Shown in pieces: positions 1 through 13,090 of a stretch of 64,000 nucleotides of DNA (position 1 is its first letter; each line of letters opens with the position of its first letter). This DNA comes from Psilocybe azurescens (taxonomy: Eukaryota; Basidiomycota; Agaricomycetes; Agaricales; Agrocybaceae): NCBI GenBank assembly GCA_023853785.1, contig JAJIRX010000244.1:1-64000 (forward strand), read 5' to 3'. The notes under the pieces are model-generated. The model was not told the origin of the DNA and searched no databases. It saw only the letters and a list, made by a program, of their open reading frames with translations. The position numbers were made by a program, and so were the translations under genes.

Positions 1-96
1 ATTGGTGGGCGGATAATCTGCAGATGTATCCATTGTTGTTGGTACGACCGGAGGTGCAAATAATGAAGCGAGTCTCTGGGTAAAGTTCGCTGCCAT
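1..96 (-). CDS. 5' end of an unidentified gene running off the left edge
   Basis: Read on the minus strand, an ATG at position 96 opens a frame of 32 codons that stays open to the window edge (MAANFTQRLASLFAPP...). Nothing else supports it: no domain can be judged from so short a piece and the rest of the gene lies outside the window. It is divergent from the gene starting near 420, which would make the ~320 bp between them a shared promoter region. It could be a chance open frame. Confidence 0.3.
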   Translation of the reverse strand, partial: MAANFTQRLASLFAPPVVPTTMDTSADYPPTN

Positions 97-419
97 AATA
101 CGGGCAATGGTTGGGAATGAATGAGCGATAGAGGATTTTCAGTAATTTATGGACATTTGGTTTAGATAGGGTCTTTGTGCGCGACAAAAAGCTTTGTGAA
201 TACCGGAGGCACGAAACAAAGAAAGGAGACTCACTTAAAGAGATATTACGGATCCCAGAAACAGCACACTAAACACCCGCATCTTTCTGAGTAACTGCGC
301 ATCTACCTCCCATCCTCTCCGTCGTCAAGAATGGTATCGGCATTGCAGACTTTCAAACCTACTACGAAAGTGAGACCAGGCAGTCTATAACAATCCGCCG
401 TTACTTACCTTCGCTAAGG

Positions 420-907
420 ATGTCCAATTACTCATACACGCCCGATATTACGGGAGTACATCCAATCGAGCAGTCACTAAACGGGTCCACATTAGCCAAT
501 AGAAGCGGTCGAAGTCCAAGGTTGGAGCTGTTGATGGGTGGAAAACTACTCCAACCCTACATACACGACGGGGTGGTGGTGATTGTAAACAGAAAAGGCG
601 AAATAAGCCGATTCCATTTGTTCGTCAAGAATCACAAGCGTCTACCCTCCAACAAATCGCTGAGGGATTGGGCAAACGGGCAGTGGAAAGGAGCGTAGTA
701 GCCTTCCGGAAAGGCCATCGACACGAGTTGATCAACCTAGCTCCAGGAGATGTAAAGTTAGTTGATTACGCTGTAAAAGGTGAGTTATTGTTTTCAATGG
801 CATAGATGAATACTGATCAGTACCTAGATTTCTGGAAACCGTGGTGCAAAGTCGACGGTTCCGCATTCCAAGAAACCTGGTTTTCTTCAAGCCTTGATCA
901 TCCTTGA
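420..907 (+). CDS. conserved-looking hypothetical protein, two exons
   Basis: Exon 1 runs from the ATG at 420 to 779. A 48-nt intron (GTGAGT at 780 to CTAG at 827) follows, and exon 2 ends with TGA at 905-907. The frame breaks near 693-697, where two stop codons appear in GCGTAGTAG. One extra G there restores a continuous frame and makes the exon total 441 nt, a multiple of three, giving about 146 residues. Visible features are a hydrophobic strand-rich centre (GGKLLQPYIHDGVVVIVN) followed by a basic stretch. I do not recognise a family or a catalytic motif. The start may be further upstream in another exon. The good intron and the repaired frame argue for a real gene. Confidence 0.45.
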
Positions 908-1489
908 TTCTTTACTTTCGTTCCACCCCTTAATTTGTTGTAAACTACTGGACACGTATAACGATTTACTGTAGCACACTTATCATAATCAATTCTACTC
1001 AATATCTGGCTTACTGCAGCACCTCGCTTGTCAATGTGGTGGCAAGGGAGAGAAAGAAAGCGTGTGAAAGCGTCAATAGCGCCGTGATAGCATGCTGAAA
1101 TTTTCATGCCGCGTTGCCGGATAAAATCATCGCGACTGTTCGGCTTGAGCGGCTTGGAATTTTGGGGTACATACGGACCTGTTCAACTTATTCTCACGCT
1201 TTCCTTCTTCACACTGACCATACTGTCCTCCTAGGTTCGACGCTATAAACGCGTCAACAGGTAAGTTTAGAAAGCAGTAGATACTTTATATGTCGATGAA
1301 AAATTGAATAATGTGATGAATCGAGTGGTAAACGCTACAGAGAGCGGAATGAGAGTTTTTAAAAGTGTAGTTTTGTACCGTTGTATCCTACGCTGACCCT
1401 GACCCAGTGCAATTATAACACGAAAGTCAGTGTAGATACAGTAAAGTCTGAACGTGAACACATATATTTCTTAGAATACGAGATGAAGA

Positions 1490-4220
1490 ATGTATGTTAT
1501 GTCTTCTTATATCGAACTTTCCGTACTTACATCTTGGCCGAAGATAGATTCAAGAGTGCGTCAGTTTCTGGACATGGAAGCTCAGGTGGACGAAGAAGGG
1601 ATTTCCGACGAGGAGGATGAAGCAACAGAACGCGACAGGGAAGGTAATCTTTTCTTGTTCTTGAACCTCATAACTCTCGCACCAGTATTGACAGCCACAC
1701 CTAGATGCGTTCATTGACGACGGGGTAGCCTTGGACAACGAACATTCCGATTTACCGGCCAATTTCTCAGTCCATCACCACAGCGAGGACGCCTTGGAAC
1801 GTCTTATATCACGCATTGATGCAAGAAGGAACGCCTCTGGTCATAGAAGATACACTGCTGATGATGTACCGGAGACAACCCTTGACAGAGCTTTAGTCTA
1901 TATTCCTAGGGAGGGATTATCCTCTGTGGCGCGTTGAATGTCGAGTGCGCACATTGTTATTCACGCTTGGGACTCTCTGAATTTACTGACCGACACCTTA
2001 CAGTTCGGGGTTGAAGATCTAGCTGTAGTCTCTCTGCTAAGCACTGTTACGGAGCATCATCAAGTCCGTTCAGCCTTCACTCAAGGTTCCGTACGCGGCT
2101 GCATCTATATCGAATGCATGATGAACGAACGCCTCATCAAGCTTCTTCTTCTTACACCCGGTATACTGCGCAACAGGTTGGGCATCAAAAGTCGATTGGT
2201 TGATTCTTCGGAGTATGCGGGACTGTTTCGGATGAGGGATGCACACGAAATCGCTGAGGTCGGAAGTTGGGTACTCGTCAAGAAAGGCCTTTACAAGGGA
2301 GATGTTGGGATTGTGTCGCAAAAAGCTCCTTGGGTGCTCGTATTCTTCTTATTCCTCGACTGGATACAACATCACGGAACCCACTCAAGCGAAAAGCGTC
2401 TACCGTTAGGCCGATAGCAAAGCTCTTCGACGCTGACTATTTCGGACAGCTTCTCCCATACAACATCGTGGGCCACGAGCACGGACGATACTCCTTTGGA
2501 CGGTTGGAATTGAGCAAGGCCTTCTAGCCAAAGACTTCGACTACCATTCATTCACAGTTGACGTGAAGGATATGCCTTATGACTTTTACACCATGTTTCG
2601 GATGAGCAAACACCCATCTATCACCCTTCCGAACATGCGCGCCCTCGAGAATGGAGTATGAAGGAGAATGATAGGGTGTTTATTCGTGTCCAAGGGCCAG
2701 AAACTACTTTTACGTTTACCCCTGCCATCTTGAAGGCACTGGATACTCTCTATGCGGAAGTCGAGCAGATATGGGCGCACGATGGACCCGCTGGACATAA
2801 CCAAGAATACCGCCTAACATTGCGTGTATCATGGGAAGACTTGAGAAAAGAGATCAATGTCGGGCAATATGTTTGCGTCTCACGCGGCGGACTGCATTCC
2901 AAGAGAAAGAGCGGGTTGGGTGGTTCAAATTGAAGACGATCAAGTATCTATTGTGAGCAAGAAGATAGAGGGCGAAATACCTCAATATCTTAAGGACAGT
3001 GGCGATGCTATCGAAGTGCGTATATTGTACCACCCCAAATCTTCGTCACAACGCAAGTTTGCTAACAAACTCTCTGTGATAGTCTTTCGAGGCTCTCGCT
3101 AATTTCCTGGAGATCACAGAAGAACCTGCTGTGTTCCACTACAGACGCGAGCCCGAATCTGGACCCCTTCCACCCAGAACATATCGACATCCATGGTGCG
3201 GAGTGAAAGTGAAGATATCAAAACAATACCATCCCCGTAAAGGCGAAATTGGAGAGATTTTTGATGTTATTGAGAAGCGAGGAAAAGGTGATAATGCTAA
3301 TTGTACAATTGACGCGATACGATCCAAGCGCTCCATTTCACAAAATAACACGTTCACTACTGACGGCGTTGTTGAATATTCGTAAGTCCTCTCCCGCATT
3401 CCTCTCCAATTCCAGAAAGGTGATGGTAACGGCACAATAGGACCTGCTACGAACTTGTTCAATTCCTTGATCCCGGTGACAAACATATTCGACCCACACC
3501 AAAAAAACAGTTGTCCGATTCTCAAGCCAACCATGCTTATACAGCATTAGTTCATGCTCCCCAAATACCTGCGGAAAAGCCCTCTGGAAGTGTTACTCCT
3601 CTTCCAACACCCATGCATTCGTCGTCTTCACCATTGAGCCCAGCTTGGGACCCTTCTTCGAGAACTCCGTCTGATTTGCGGACGCCAGAATCATGGATGT
3701 CGGATTCAAGGACACCCACATTACTGCGACCCCGTCTCCTACACATGTGCTATTAAACCCAAAGTTAGTGGGATTCAAATTCAACGCCATAGTTGACGGT
3801 GGAGGATTCGCCAAGCAACAAATTGCGGTGTCGGTGGACCTTCAAGATAGCCGGGTTGTTCTCCGCCATAAAAAGTATCACACGTGGCTTTTGTTGCAGC
3901 CCAGTTGGGTCACCCCAAAATATCCAAATCCTACTCATGACAATGGCCTTCTTGCCGTCATAAAAGGAGAGCACTGCGGCAAATACGTCCGCCGCATCCA
4001 TCACCCGGCTCGAGAACCACCGGATTTGGCGGCGACCATCACCATCATTTTGTCAGTGGTTAATAGGACCGAGGGTTCGCCTGACTCTTTATCAGGGGAG
4101 CAGTTGGAACTTGATCCACATTCCCTTTGTACTGTGCCCGAATCAAAGAAAGAGAAAGAGTTGAACTGGAGGGTTATGACCTCGATCCGAGCTATGTACC
4201 ACCGCCGTCCTAACCAGTAG
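1490..4220 (+). CDS. Spt5-like KOW-domain protein (transcription elongation factor paralogue), frame-broken
   Basis: The order of parts matches the Spt5-like proteins of agaricomycetes. An acidic N-terminus (LDMEAQVDEEGISDEEDE) comes first, then an NGN-like segment (LWRVECR, ending in CIYIEC near 2110). A first KOW motif follows (GSWVLVKKGLYKGDVGIV, about 2262-2315), then further KOW-like units near 2860-2935 and 3190-3260, a Ser/Pro/Thr-rich linker, and a C-terminal KOW region (NGLLAVIKGEHCGKYVRRIH, about 3941-4000). Introns are seen at 1644-1704, 1945-2003, 3016-3082 and 3382-3440, with another possible near 1840-1909. Frame breaks lie near 2333, 2510, 2650, 2905 and 3700. Most are one-base losses, so either a decaying paralogue or assembly indels explain them. 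In the family the protein rides on RNA polymerase II; whether this copy works is unknown. Confidence 0.72.
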
Positions 4221-4496
4221 CACAAATCATTTAATTCATTCAAGACCTGTACCCGGCAGAAAAGAGCAAGAACATATGATAGATAACTTTTGTGTTACGG
4301 ATGTTATTAATCGTCATCCGTACCATCGTCTCGAAAGCTGTGAATTGACAATGAAAGAAAGGTAAAATACTCACAAAGGCGCTGACAAAGAGACCGAAGC
4401 GTGTAGGATGCAAGTTGTCAGTCCACATAAAAGCGATTTTCCATAATAACTGACGACGCTACCTATCAGTGCTATTTTGACCCCACCATCATTGTC

Positions 4497-5902
4497 ATGT
4501 CGAGTCGCAACCCACTCAAACCCACCAAGCTCAGAATCCATGATGCCCTACGAAACAGAAAAGCGCGCAATATGAATGCCGGTCGTTACTCCGTGGCCCC
4601 CTTGAACACCACATCCTATGTTGAATCGATGCGCCTTGAAGCCTCTGCCACTGTAAGTCCAATTTCTTACGTGTCATAGACCGAACACTCACTATCATCC
4701 TTATTTAGCTCGACAACGTAAGCATGGAAAATGTCGTCGAACTTGAGGTGATCGAGGTGAGCTATCGCGAACATCATGTCAGTATCCTTGTTAATTCAGT
4801 CAGGGACAGACAGGCCTTTCCATGCTGGAGCCTATAGACGACAACAGTCGCAAGCTGGACAAAAGTTTAGAATGCAATCGAGAACTCAAAGCAAAGCTGG
4901 AAGAGTATGAAGGACGAATCGGTGAACTCAATGATGTGCTTGAGTACGGTGAGGTTGTGGGGATCCCTGGATACTGACCCTGTTGCTAATTAATCTATCA
5001 GGAAAATTCATGCCGTAATGAGCTGGAAGAAATGTTAGCGGGCTACAGGAACCAAGTGGAAGCACTCAAGTCCTCCTTGAATGATGAGCGGATGAAATTG
5101 GAGCAATTTGATGCAGCAAAAAGCAACTTGAAATTGTTCGTCATTCTAGTTATAAATTATTTTACGGCTGAGCAAGCATGGCAGGATGTCGGGCGTATTT
5201 CTTTCGAATTGAGTCAAGCAAAAGATGTCGCACAAGAAGCTACCAGCAAAAACTGTCAACTACAAGCGGTAATTTATTTCTCTTATATTCAAGGCACTTG
5301 GTGACTAAGTAACTACTGCAGGAGAATACAGCGATTTCCCGTGAACTCGATCAATCAAAACTTGTAGCTCAAAGTCTCATTAGCGAGACAAATGAACTAC
5401 ACGTCGTAGGACCTTTCCCATCTTCGAGCTATACCCGCTCATGTGCGTTTAAACTAGGCTTTCAACTCCGAGAGGCAACAAATGAGTTCGGTGAGTTGGG
5501 GTAAAATAAGCTCTCAACTGTCTGACTCTTCTCCAGTTGTACTTCCCAACTGGAACATGAGGCGAAATCTCTGGAACAGTTCGTGAAAACTGTCGTTGAG
5601 AGTATAACCTGCCCTATATGTACAGACTTCATGGTTACTACACCTGTGATGTATGTGTTTTACCGTGAAAATTCATGATTCCAGCGAATGATGTGTCTCA
5701 CAGGCTAGGATGTGGACATACGTTCTGTAAAGCCTGTATCGAATCGTGGATCCTTTCCAAGAAACCAGAACCAGGGGCACTCCGATTGGCCAGGGCACCC
5801 CCATTGTGTCCTTGTTGTCGTGTTGAAATTGATACAAAACAACAATTTCTGCCTGTTTTGCGACAAATTATTGATGCGGTGCCAGTCGAATACATAATTT
5901 AA
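4497..5902 (+). CDS. coiled-coil RING-HC finger protein (probable E3 ubiquitin ligase)
   Basis: The ATG at 4497 opens a basic N-terminus (MSSRNPLKPTKLRIHDALRN). Exon 1 ends at 4652 and a GTAAGT intron runs to 4708. Middle exons encode heptad-like, charged coiled-coil segments (for example RELKAKLEEYEGRIGELNDVL near 4880-4945 and more to about 5400). The last exons encode a RING-HC finger: CPIC near 5611, then CGHTFCKACIESWI, and CPCC near 5810. The GTATGT intron 5651-5703 sits between the first and second zinc ligand groups, and removing it joins PVM to LGCGHTFC in frame. The stop is at 5900-5902. RING fingers of this form bind an E2 enzyme, so ubiquitin transfer is the likely role; no substrate can be inferred. 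Some middle exon borders are uncertain. Confidence 0.7.
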
Positions 5903-6086
5903 CACCGAGTAGTGTACTATGGAGATTCATCGCCTTTTTCTTGTTCCATACGACATAAGCAAAAACCTCCGTGCTACAGTGTGCATTTATGTCGCTTATT
6001 GAGAGCGTGAGGAAAAACTAATCTTTATCGACGTCTTATCTAGTAGTCCATCTGGACCTCTGATACCAGACCACTATCATACCTTC

Positions 6087-9000
6087 ATGCCGCCCGCGAT
6101 TAACGAGCAATCGCGGCTCTGCCGCTGCAAATTTCGACGCTGTTGTGACTTTACCGATCCGATCACTGGAGAGCAGGGCAAACTGCTTAACGCCAGGGAC
6201 TATAAAGCACACCAATTCCAGCAACAGAGAGAGGACTTGCGAGTTGGATATCACGCCTGGGATGCTCAAACAGAGGCCCTCGCTGTTCATCAACAGCATA
6301 TAGAGGAACAAATGGAGAGTTTGACGATCGAACAAATCAATCTGATACCATCCTCAGTCATCAAGCCCAACTCCGATTATATTATCGACAAGAAAACGGA
6401 TGGCGGCTCACATCGGCCTTATCCTGGATGAAATCACGGCTCAGCAGCAAACGATCAGGCGTCTCGATCTAAATCCCGGACCACTCAAGGACTCTTCTTT
6501 ACTGGATGGTTTGGAGATGTGTACCTCTGTTCAAGGATTTGTCGAGAGATCTGTAGTTTCGCTCGCCCGGCAAAACATGGGCCAACCCGAAAGCACCCTT
6601 CCATTAAAACACTCACCGAGAATGCGCAAACGGCACTCGATCTTCTTGGAATCGAAGTTAAGAACATTAATGATTTGTATACAAAGGAGCTCAAGAAACG
6701 CGAGAGAGTTACATCGAGTGCACCTCGGGTTTACGATTCAGGTAAAAACATATCTGATCTAATACCTTTCATTGCCTAATATGTTGACTACAAGGACGAC
6801 ACTTCAAACCTATCATGCAATCGGCCAATTCTATCATTCAACTCGCCGCGTTCATGGTCGTAGCCATCCAAGTTATTCTTGGCCTTTCTCGACGCGGTTG
6901 CCACTGGATCTTTCAAATGTGCGATTACATCGTGCAAGAGACAGCTATTTCAGCCTCTCAAATTACCGTCCCACCCGTAATTCAGAGGCTTCTGAGCAAA
7001 TTTCCTCGTGACGTCCGTACGGCAACAAGCTATTTCAATCTCGACGCGCACAGTACAGTGTACGCAACGTGCCCCAAGTGCTACGAGATCTACTCGGCGG
7101 AAATGGTGCATGATATCCCTGTCTACCCGGAGAGATGTCGAGCTCGCCGAAGACCTATGAAGCAGGGAGGTCCTACTAGATCCTGCAGAGAGCTGCTGGT
7201 TCGCCCTACACGGATTGGAAAAGGCCGGATCAATACGCCGATCAAACCATACATTGCTTTCAGCTTTCATGATTGGATGGCTAACCTCGTTTCACGGAGA
7301 ACATACGAGGAGAAGATGGATTCAGCCTGGCAGAGGATGAAATCAGATGAGCACGGTGATATCGAAGATATTTTCCAGGCAACGCGTATCAAGGAACTCA
7401 AAGGACACGACAAAAGACGCACTTTAGCAAAATCGGTGACGAGACTTCAGGCAGATACCTTTTCTCTCTTGGATTCGATTTCTTCAACCCTCTGAGAAAT
7501 TTGACTGCCGGTAAGAAAGTGTCGATCGGTGTCATCGCCTTGATATGTCTTAATCTTCCCATCGACATCCGCTACAAACCCGAGAACATCTTCCTTGCCG
7601 GCATTATTCCAGGACCCTCTGAGCCTAGCCTTGACTCCATTAACCCATTATTGCGGCCCTTGGTTGATGAATTGTTGTTATTTTGGGAAGCGTCACGTTT
7701 TACGAGGACGGCTCTCTATGAACTCGGGCGATGGATCTTTTGCGCTCTCATTGCAGTTATAGCAGATCTTCCTGCTGCTCGCAAAATTGGCGGCTTCTCT
7801 TCGCATAATCACGAATTTTTCTGTTCAGTTTGCACTTGCAGTCTTACTAAGCATTCTTACAACGACGTTGAATATACTACCTGGACATGGCGCACCAACG
7901 ATTCCTGCCGACTTCGTGCTCAAAAGTACCGTGACGCAGCAACTCAAAACCTGGCGGACAGTTCCTTCGACTTATCGGGCCTGTGTTCCTCGGAATTGCT
8001 TCGTTTGCCATACTATGACGCAACCAAGCACCTGCCGATCGATCCGATGCACAACCTCTTCTTGGGTTTGATCAAGGAGCACTTTCAGAATATCTTGGGA
8101 TGTAAAAAGATTCCCAAAGAAGGCTTGCCTGTCGTCAATTCCCTTGCAGGACGTTTATTCCCCTACACCGCTGATAACTTGGACACTGATCTTTTCACCC
8201 CGACCCAAAAGGCAAGCGTCAGGCGCTTGGAAGACTGGCTGAAACAACCGCTCCAAAAGGCCCAGACGTAGAAGCTACTATTCAGAAGCATGCCAAACAT
8301 TGGGCCGGAAAAGCCTGCCATCTATCGTCGCTAATTTATGTCTGTAAAGGACTTGGTTGTATCCCGATGACTGTGACAGCCACAGGCATAGATACCTCCT
8401 CTCCTGTCAAGAAAAAGTACCGCAAACCAGAACTGGCAGAGATTGTGGTGAGATGGGTACATGGTACAATTTTCTATCACTGCTCGGCTTCTGACCCCGA
8501 CCGACTCAAATTTACTCTCAATGTAGCGAACTAAACAGCCTGAGATATTGCCAGCCTCTCGTACCTCCCTGGATTAAGTGGCAGACAGGGTTACTTACTT
8601 ACTTCTGAAGATATGGGTGAAATACGACGAGACATTCAAGTGATGGTAAAGCCATCTTGGGCGACTTCAATTCCTACGTCAATTTCTTCCTCTGGTCCCA
8701 AACTGAAATCTGATCAATGGCGAGCAGCAGGATCTCTTTATCTTCCCGTCACTCTCATTCGGCCTATGGTCAAGAAGCTGCAACGACATTGCGAGCCGTG
8801 AACGTCAAGATCTTCTCAAGCTGACGATGGCGTTATTCCAGGCAATTTCCATCATAACTTCTCGAAAAACATCGGCTAGACACGGGGAACTTTATCTCGA
8901 TCACATGCTGGTTTACCGTCAGGAATTGGCGCGTCTTTTCCGGACTACAAATGCCATCCTAATCACCATATGGCCTTACATCTTGGGAATTTCTATCTGC

Positions 9001-9895
9001 GTACGGGCCTGTGCATGGCTGGTGGACATTTCCTTTTGAGCGTATGATCGGAACACTTCAGCGAATTCACACCAATTACCATCCAGGTAAGCCATCATTC
9101 CAATATTTGGGGTTGGAACGTTATATATAGCTGATAAAACTCAGGCGAGTACGAGGCTACAATCGCAGAGTCGTGGCATAGAAGATCGAATCTCAGAGCG
9201 CTATTTTCCAAAGTAACATGCCCTCCCATCATTCTCAATTGCACCTCGATGTTCGAGAGATTTGTTCGACCTCAGAATCAAAATTCTCTAGCAAGTTACG
9301 CTACAGCTACAGCGCAGGAAATTGAAGTCGACGACCAGGATACGGAACTCGGCAACGATGACATTTATTACCACCAAAGTTCAGAAACTCAACTCGACTC
9401 GAACGTCCGGAATGTGATTAAGATGACCTATAAAATTTCTCAATGTCCTCCTGCCAACGTTATAGGTCGATATACACAAGGTCGTGTTTCATATACTAGG
9501 GCTTCCATCCACGAAGGCAACAGTCAGATTCTTTACGACTCAATACCCTATTGCATTCAGGATATTCTTTTCTTCCATGAAAGTCTTCTGTTCGACACTA
9601 TTTGGCTCGTTGTCAAACGACTTCAGACGGCGAAAATCAAAGACGATCCCTACGCTCACTACCCATATCTCGGAGCAAATATTTGGGGCGTTGAGATGGA
9701 GGACTTTATTGAAGTTATTCCCTTATCTATGGTCGATACTCACTACGCCAAATGTGTTATTCCGTGGGAAGGGCAAGACGTTGCCGTATGCGTAAGTTTA
9801 TCTCGAGTTACGTCGGTTTGATACAGAACATAATTGTACAAAATTTGATGTACTATTTCTCTTGTCTATATGTTTACACGTAGGCGCGATGGTAA
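6087..9895 (+). CDS. Tnp2-type DDE transposase of a DNA transposon (agaricomycete family)
   Basis: The layout fits the long Tnp2-type transposases common in agaricomycetes. A Cys-rich start (CRCKFRRCC) is followed by a hydrophobic segment with GLSRRGCHWIFQM near 6880-6930. Next comes a zinc-binding block (YATCPKCYEIYS near 7057), and then the conserved core: AGKKVSIGVIALICLNLP, the IIPGPSEP turn and DPMHNLFLGLIKEHF near 8041-8085. After a KSDQWR block near 8713, C-terminal segments run to a short last exon, 9884-9895. Introns with clear GT-AG borders include 9087-9144. Frame breaks occur near 7460, 8260, 8945 and 9030; the break near 7460 is a one-base loss. I could not find terminal inverted repeats, so the element may be degenerate. 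Confidence 0.75.
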
Positions 9896-10402
9896 TCTTG
9901 AACTGACTTCAGCCTGAGAGTCAAATTCTTGAATTCCTTAAGGCTGGAGAACGTTAGCATAAGGAAATCACCGCCTTCTTAACAGACTATGCACCTTTGT
10001 GCATCTTACTAGTACAAGGTGCTAACTTTAAGTCGTGTTACTGACACGATCATCTAGTTGTAATTGTGCGATAACAGGACAATCTCAATATATTCTCATG
10101 CTTTCCTCTCGCCACTCGAGCTCGCCTTTGTCTGAAGGTCAATCGCTTGCTTAGTACCTCTTTTCCTTTGTGTTGTAAGCTTTAAATATGTTTAAATCGC
10201 TTTCAAATCGCTAACTTTCTCTCTCCCAACCATGATCGTCTCCTTCTCCTTGATCAACTTTCAGCAATTAATCACTTGCTTCGTACCCCTTTTATATTTC
10301 TCGTGGCCTTCAAAATATGCCATAAATGCTTCTCCTTTCCATCAGCATTTTCTACTATAACCAACCCGTCAAGGTTCCCGTACAGCGAGTGCATCGGCTT
10401 TT
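9896..10402 (+). other. intergenic, no gene seen
   Basis: A pyrimidine-rich stretch (about 10080-10400) precedes the small gene at 10403 and may serve as its promoter. No open frame with introns or a recognisable motif was found. Confidence 0.4.
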
Positions 10403-10897
10403 ATGGCTCCAAATTCAACTTCAGAGGCGTACCAACCAGCCTTTCCTCATCCAAAGCGTCAATACATCGTTTCTATGCCTGTATCTCTTGCTACTCCGTA
10501 CTTTTTCAATAATTACGCCGGCCTTAGATCGGGAGACATTATTAGCGCAGTTGACCATATCTGGTCGCAGAATGACTTGGATTCGTTGGAGGTATGTACG
10601 TTGATCTGGATATGATATTGCTTCTGAACCGTCTTGTAGGCAACATGGGGACTCCACAACCCGTTGCGATTTCGTTTCCTGTACCGATCTGGCCGAAGAA
10701 TATTTTTCATTGGTAACGCACCGATGCGATCTGCACTTCCCATCGACAATTTGCCAGATTTCTTTCATTTAAAATTCCGGGATACGACACATACCAACAA
10801 TACTAATCACAACCATCAGGAGTTGGATGATATGCTGAAGGTCTCGCGCACTTTGATTAGTTCAGACCCGGCGGGCCGACTTCACTTTCTGTTCTAA
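10403..10897 (+). CDS. small hypothetical protein, two exons, 148 aa
   Basis: Exon 1 is 10403-10591 (63 codons). A 48-nt GTATGT...TGTAG intron covers 10592-10639, and exon 2 is 10640-10897 (86 codons with TAA). The frame is uninterrupted and the exon total is divisible by three, which is unusual in this frame-broken window and argues for a real gene. The N-terminus is MAPNSTSEAYQPAFPHPKRQ. The middle carries SGDIISAVDHIWSQNDLDSLE, and the C-terminal part has a basic aromatic block (LRFRFLYRSGRRIFFIGN). There is no signal peptide, membrane segment or domain I recognise. A CT-rich block upstream could be its promoter. Confidence 0.5.
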
Positions 10898-13090
10898 CGT
10901 GCATTAGCATCCGATTTCATCCCCTCCCAGCATATCATTACCACTATAACCGCTACTGTCTAGTATAGTTGTGCGATAGTTTGTGTGCTAGTTTAATTAT
11001 CAAATCTCCGAGCACGGCGACCATTTTTAATTTTAATCACTGTCCTCTCCCTACTAAGTCAGCACTGCGCTTTATCAAATATGATGTGAAAACAAGCAGT
11101 GCGCGAAGTTTGATGGAATTATTCTCAATCATAATATATCTATGTACGAGTGCAATCATAGTCAATGGAAGTGAGAATTGGTCTAATTTTGATTTACAAG
11201 TGCGATGGGAGGAATGAGAGGGGAAAGCGAGAAAATAAGTGTGCGAGGGTGATATACAGGGCGAAATTTCATGCCGATGAAGCCGAGAAGGCGGTTTTCA
11301 AAAAGCGACGGCATGGAAATCGTCGTCGTATATCAAAGACGCTGGTGTGACAATGTGACACTTTCCCCTTCGTTCCAACATTCTAGCATCCCATTTGCGC
11401 GCTTCTCAAGCGCGCCTGCAGGATCTATCCCATAACAGCCAGCATCGCTCACCAAAAGAGTATTGTAAAGTAATGAATACCTCTAATATACACTTAGTTC
11501 AGTATGTAGCAACCTCTGCTATTGGAGTACAGTAATTTGATATGACGATTGTCTATTGCTCGCTGAGAACGATATGATTCAGAGGATGAAGTTTTTCATG
11601 CCTCTGTTTCGGTTGCTTTATGTTTGCACTGCAGACGGTCTGGGACACACATAGTGTAATTCGTGGCGTGTAAATCACGAGGAAAGTTTGAGGAAACCAT
11701 AGTCAAAGGTGTGTCTTGATTGCTTTATGATGCTCTGGCATGTTCAACTTGACAGACCTTGACGACCAGGAAAGCTTCTTCAAAAGCCCGGTCTGTACAA
11801 CGGTGACTTTTCAGTGAATCTTGGCTAATTTTTAAGGTGTTTGGTAGACTTGCGGTGTTATTGCAGAATATCATATGCGCTCATTGTTCGAACCGCAATG
11901 ACGCCTCTCTAAAGCGAATTATATCGCATGCACGATATTAGTGAATTCGCCCATGATATAGAAATCATTACTCTAGCTACGACTCTCCAAAATTCGAGTT
12001 GATATTACATGTTTCAACGCAATCACGAACAACTCTTAAAAGTCGAAGCCGTGGGTGAAGGCATGTTTCAATCGGGGGAAGCAGCGTGGCTCCGAGCACA
12101 CAGGCTCTCAACGCCAATCCTTAGAGATTGTATCACAAGACACATTCACGTACTTGTAAGTGTTCTAGCCAGCGTTATCGTGCACTGAATTCCGGTGTTC
12201 ATAATCCATCTTTCATGTCATTAGAGATACTGCCAAGACTCTATCACTAGAGTCCGTTTACTCAGTTTTCTTTTTTTTTTTTAACCTCTAGGTCCTCCGA
12301 TACAAACGTCTCCTGCCCAAATGTACTCTTCGCGGATGCAGAAACAGTCCACCCACGCGCATATGCATACTCACCCTAACTTCCATTTCCCAGCGTCTCC
12401 GCACCTCCCGGCGCACCCCACCCCGGCCGTCGTACAGCGGCGTGTCGCGGAGCGCGACTGTCACAGTGCGTATAGATGATTTATCGTGTTCTTTTATATG
12501 ACGTATTTTTAATCTATTTCCCTCTTTTTCGTATAGATCGCCTAGGTGATGAAGCACCTTAGCCTGCCGCTCGCGGATGCGTCGCCATCGTTCGCTCGCT
12601 GGCGGCTCTCGGTGCTCATTCAGTCAAACGTCGACTGCTGTATATTCTGTGCGGATGGGAGATCAAGCTGGCGAAAGAATGCGCGGGTGGCGAGCGAAGC
12701 GCAAGCTGAAGAAAGAGGTGGTTAGGACTCTGACTTGGCCTTATCTCTCCAAGGAAGTCCGTGCTCAGAATGAAAAGTTTTTGCATTGAATGATCATAGC
12801 TTGCATATTTCTTCCCCCCTTTGGTCAAACTGGATCTATATGTGTGTGCTTCACCGCACTGTTTTATGTTACATATCATGTCGATCAAACCATACCCTTC
12901 CCATACCCTTCTCGTCACATTTCATACCGTCTTTTAAGTGGCCATACAGCGCCTTATATCTCCATCTTCTCCTCCTCATTCGACTCTTCGTCACAGTCCC
13001 CCTATCCCTCCCCTTATCGCCCGAGCTACCGTCCTCTCACGTCCTCCATAGCCTCTCCCGGCTTCGTTGAAGGCTCCCGACGCTTCCTCG
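10898..13090 (+). other. intergenic, no supportable gene
   Basis: Only short overlapping open frames occur, without matching introns or motifs. A T run near 12267-12284 and GC-rich coding-like sequence at 12290-12560 were examined. The latter has no consistent start or splice signals, so no gene is called. Confidence 0.35.

Noticed and set aside
12288..12920. Arg-rich and Ser-rich frames near 12.3-12.9 kb
   Set aside because: No consistent start, intron or family support on either strand.
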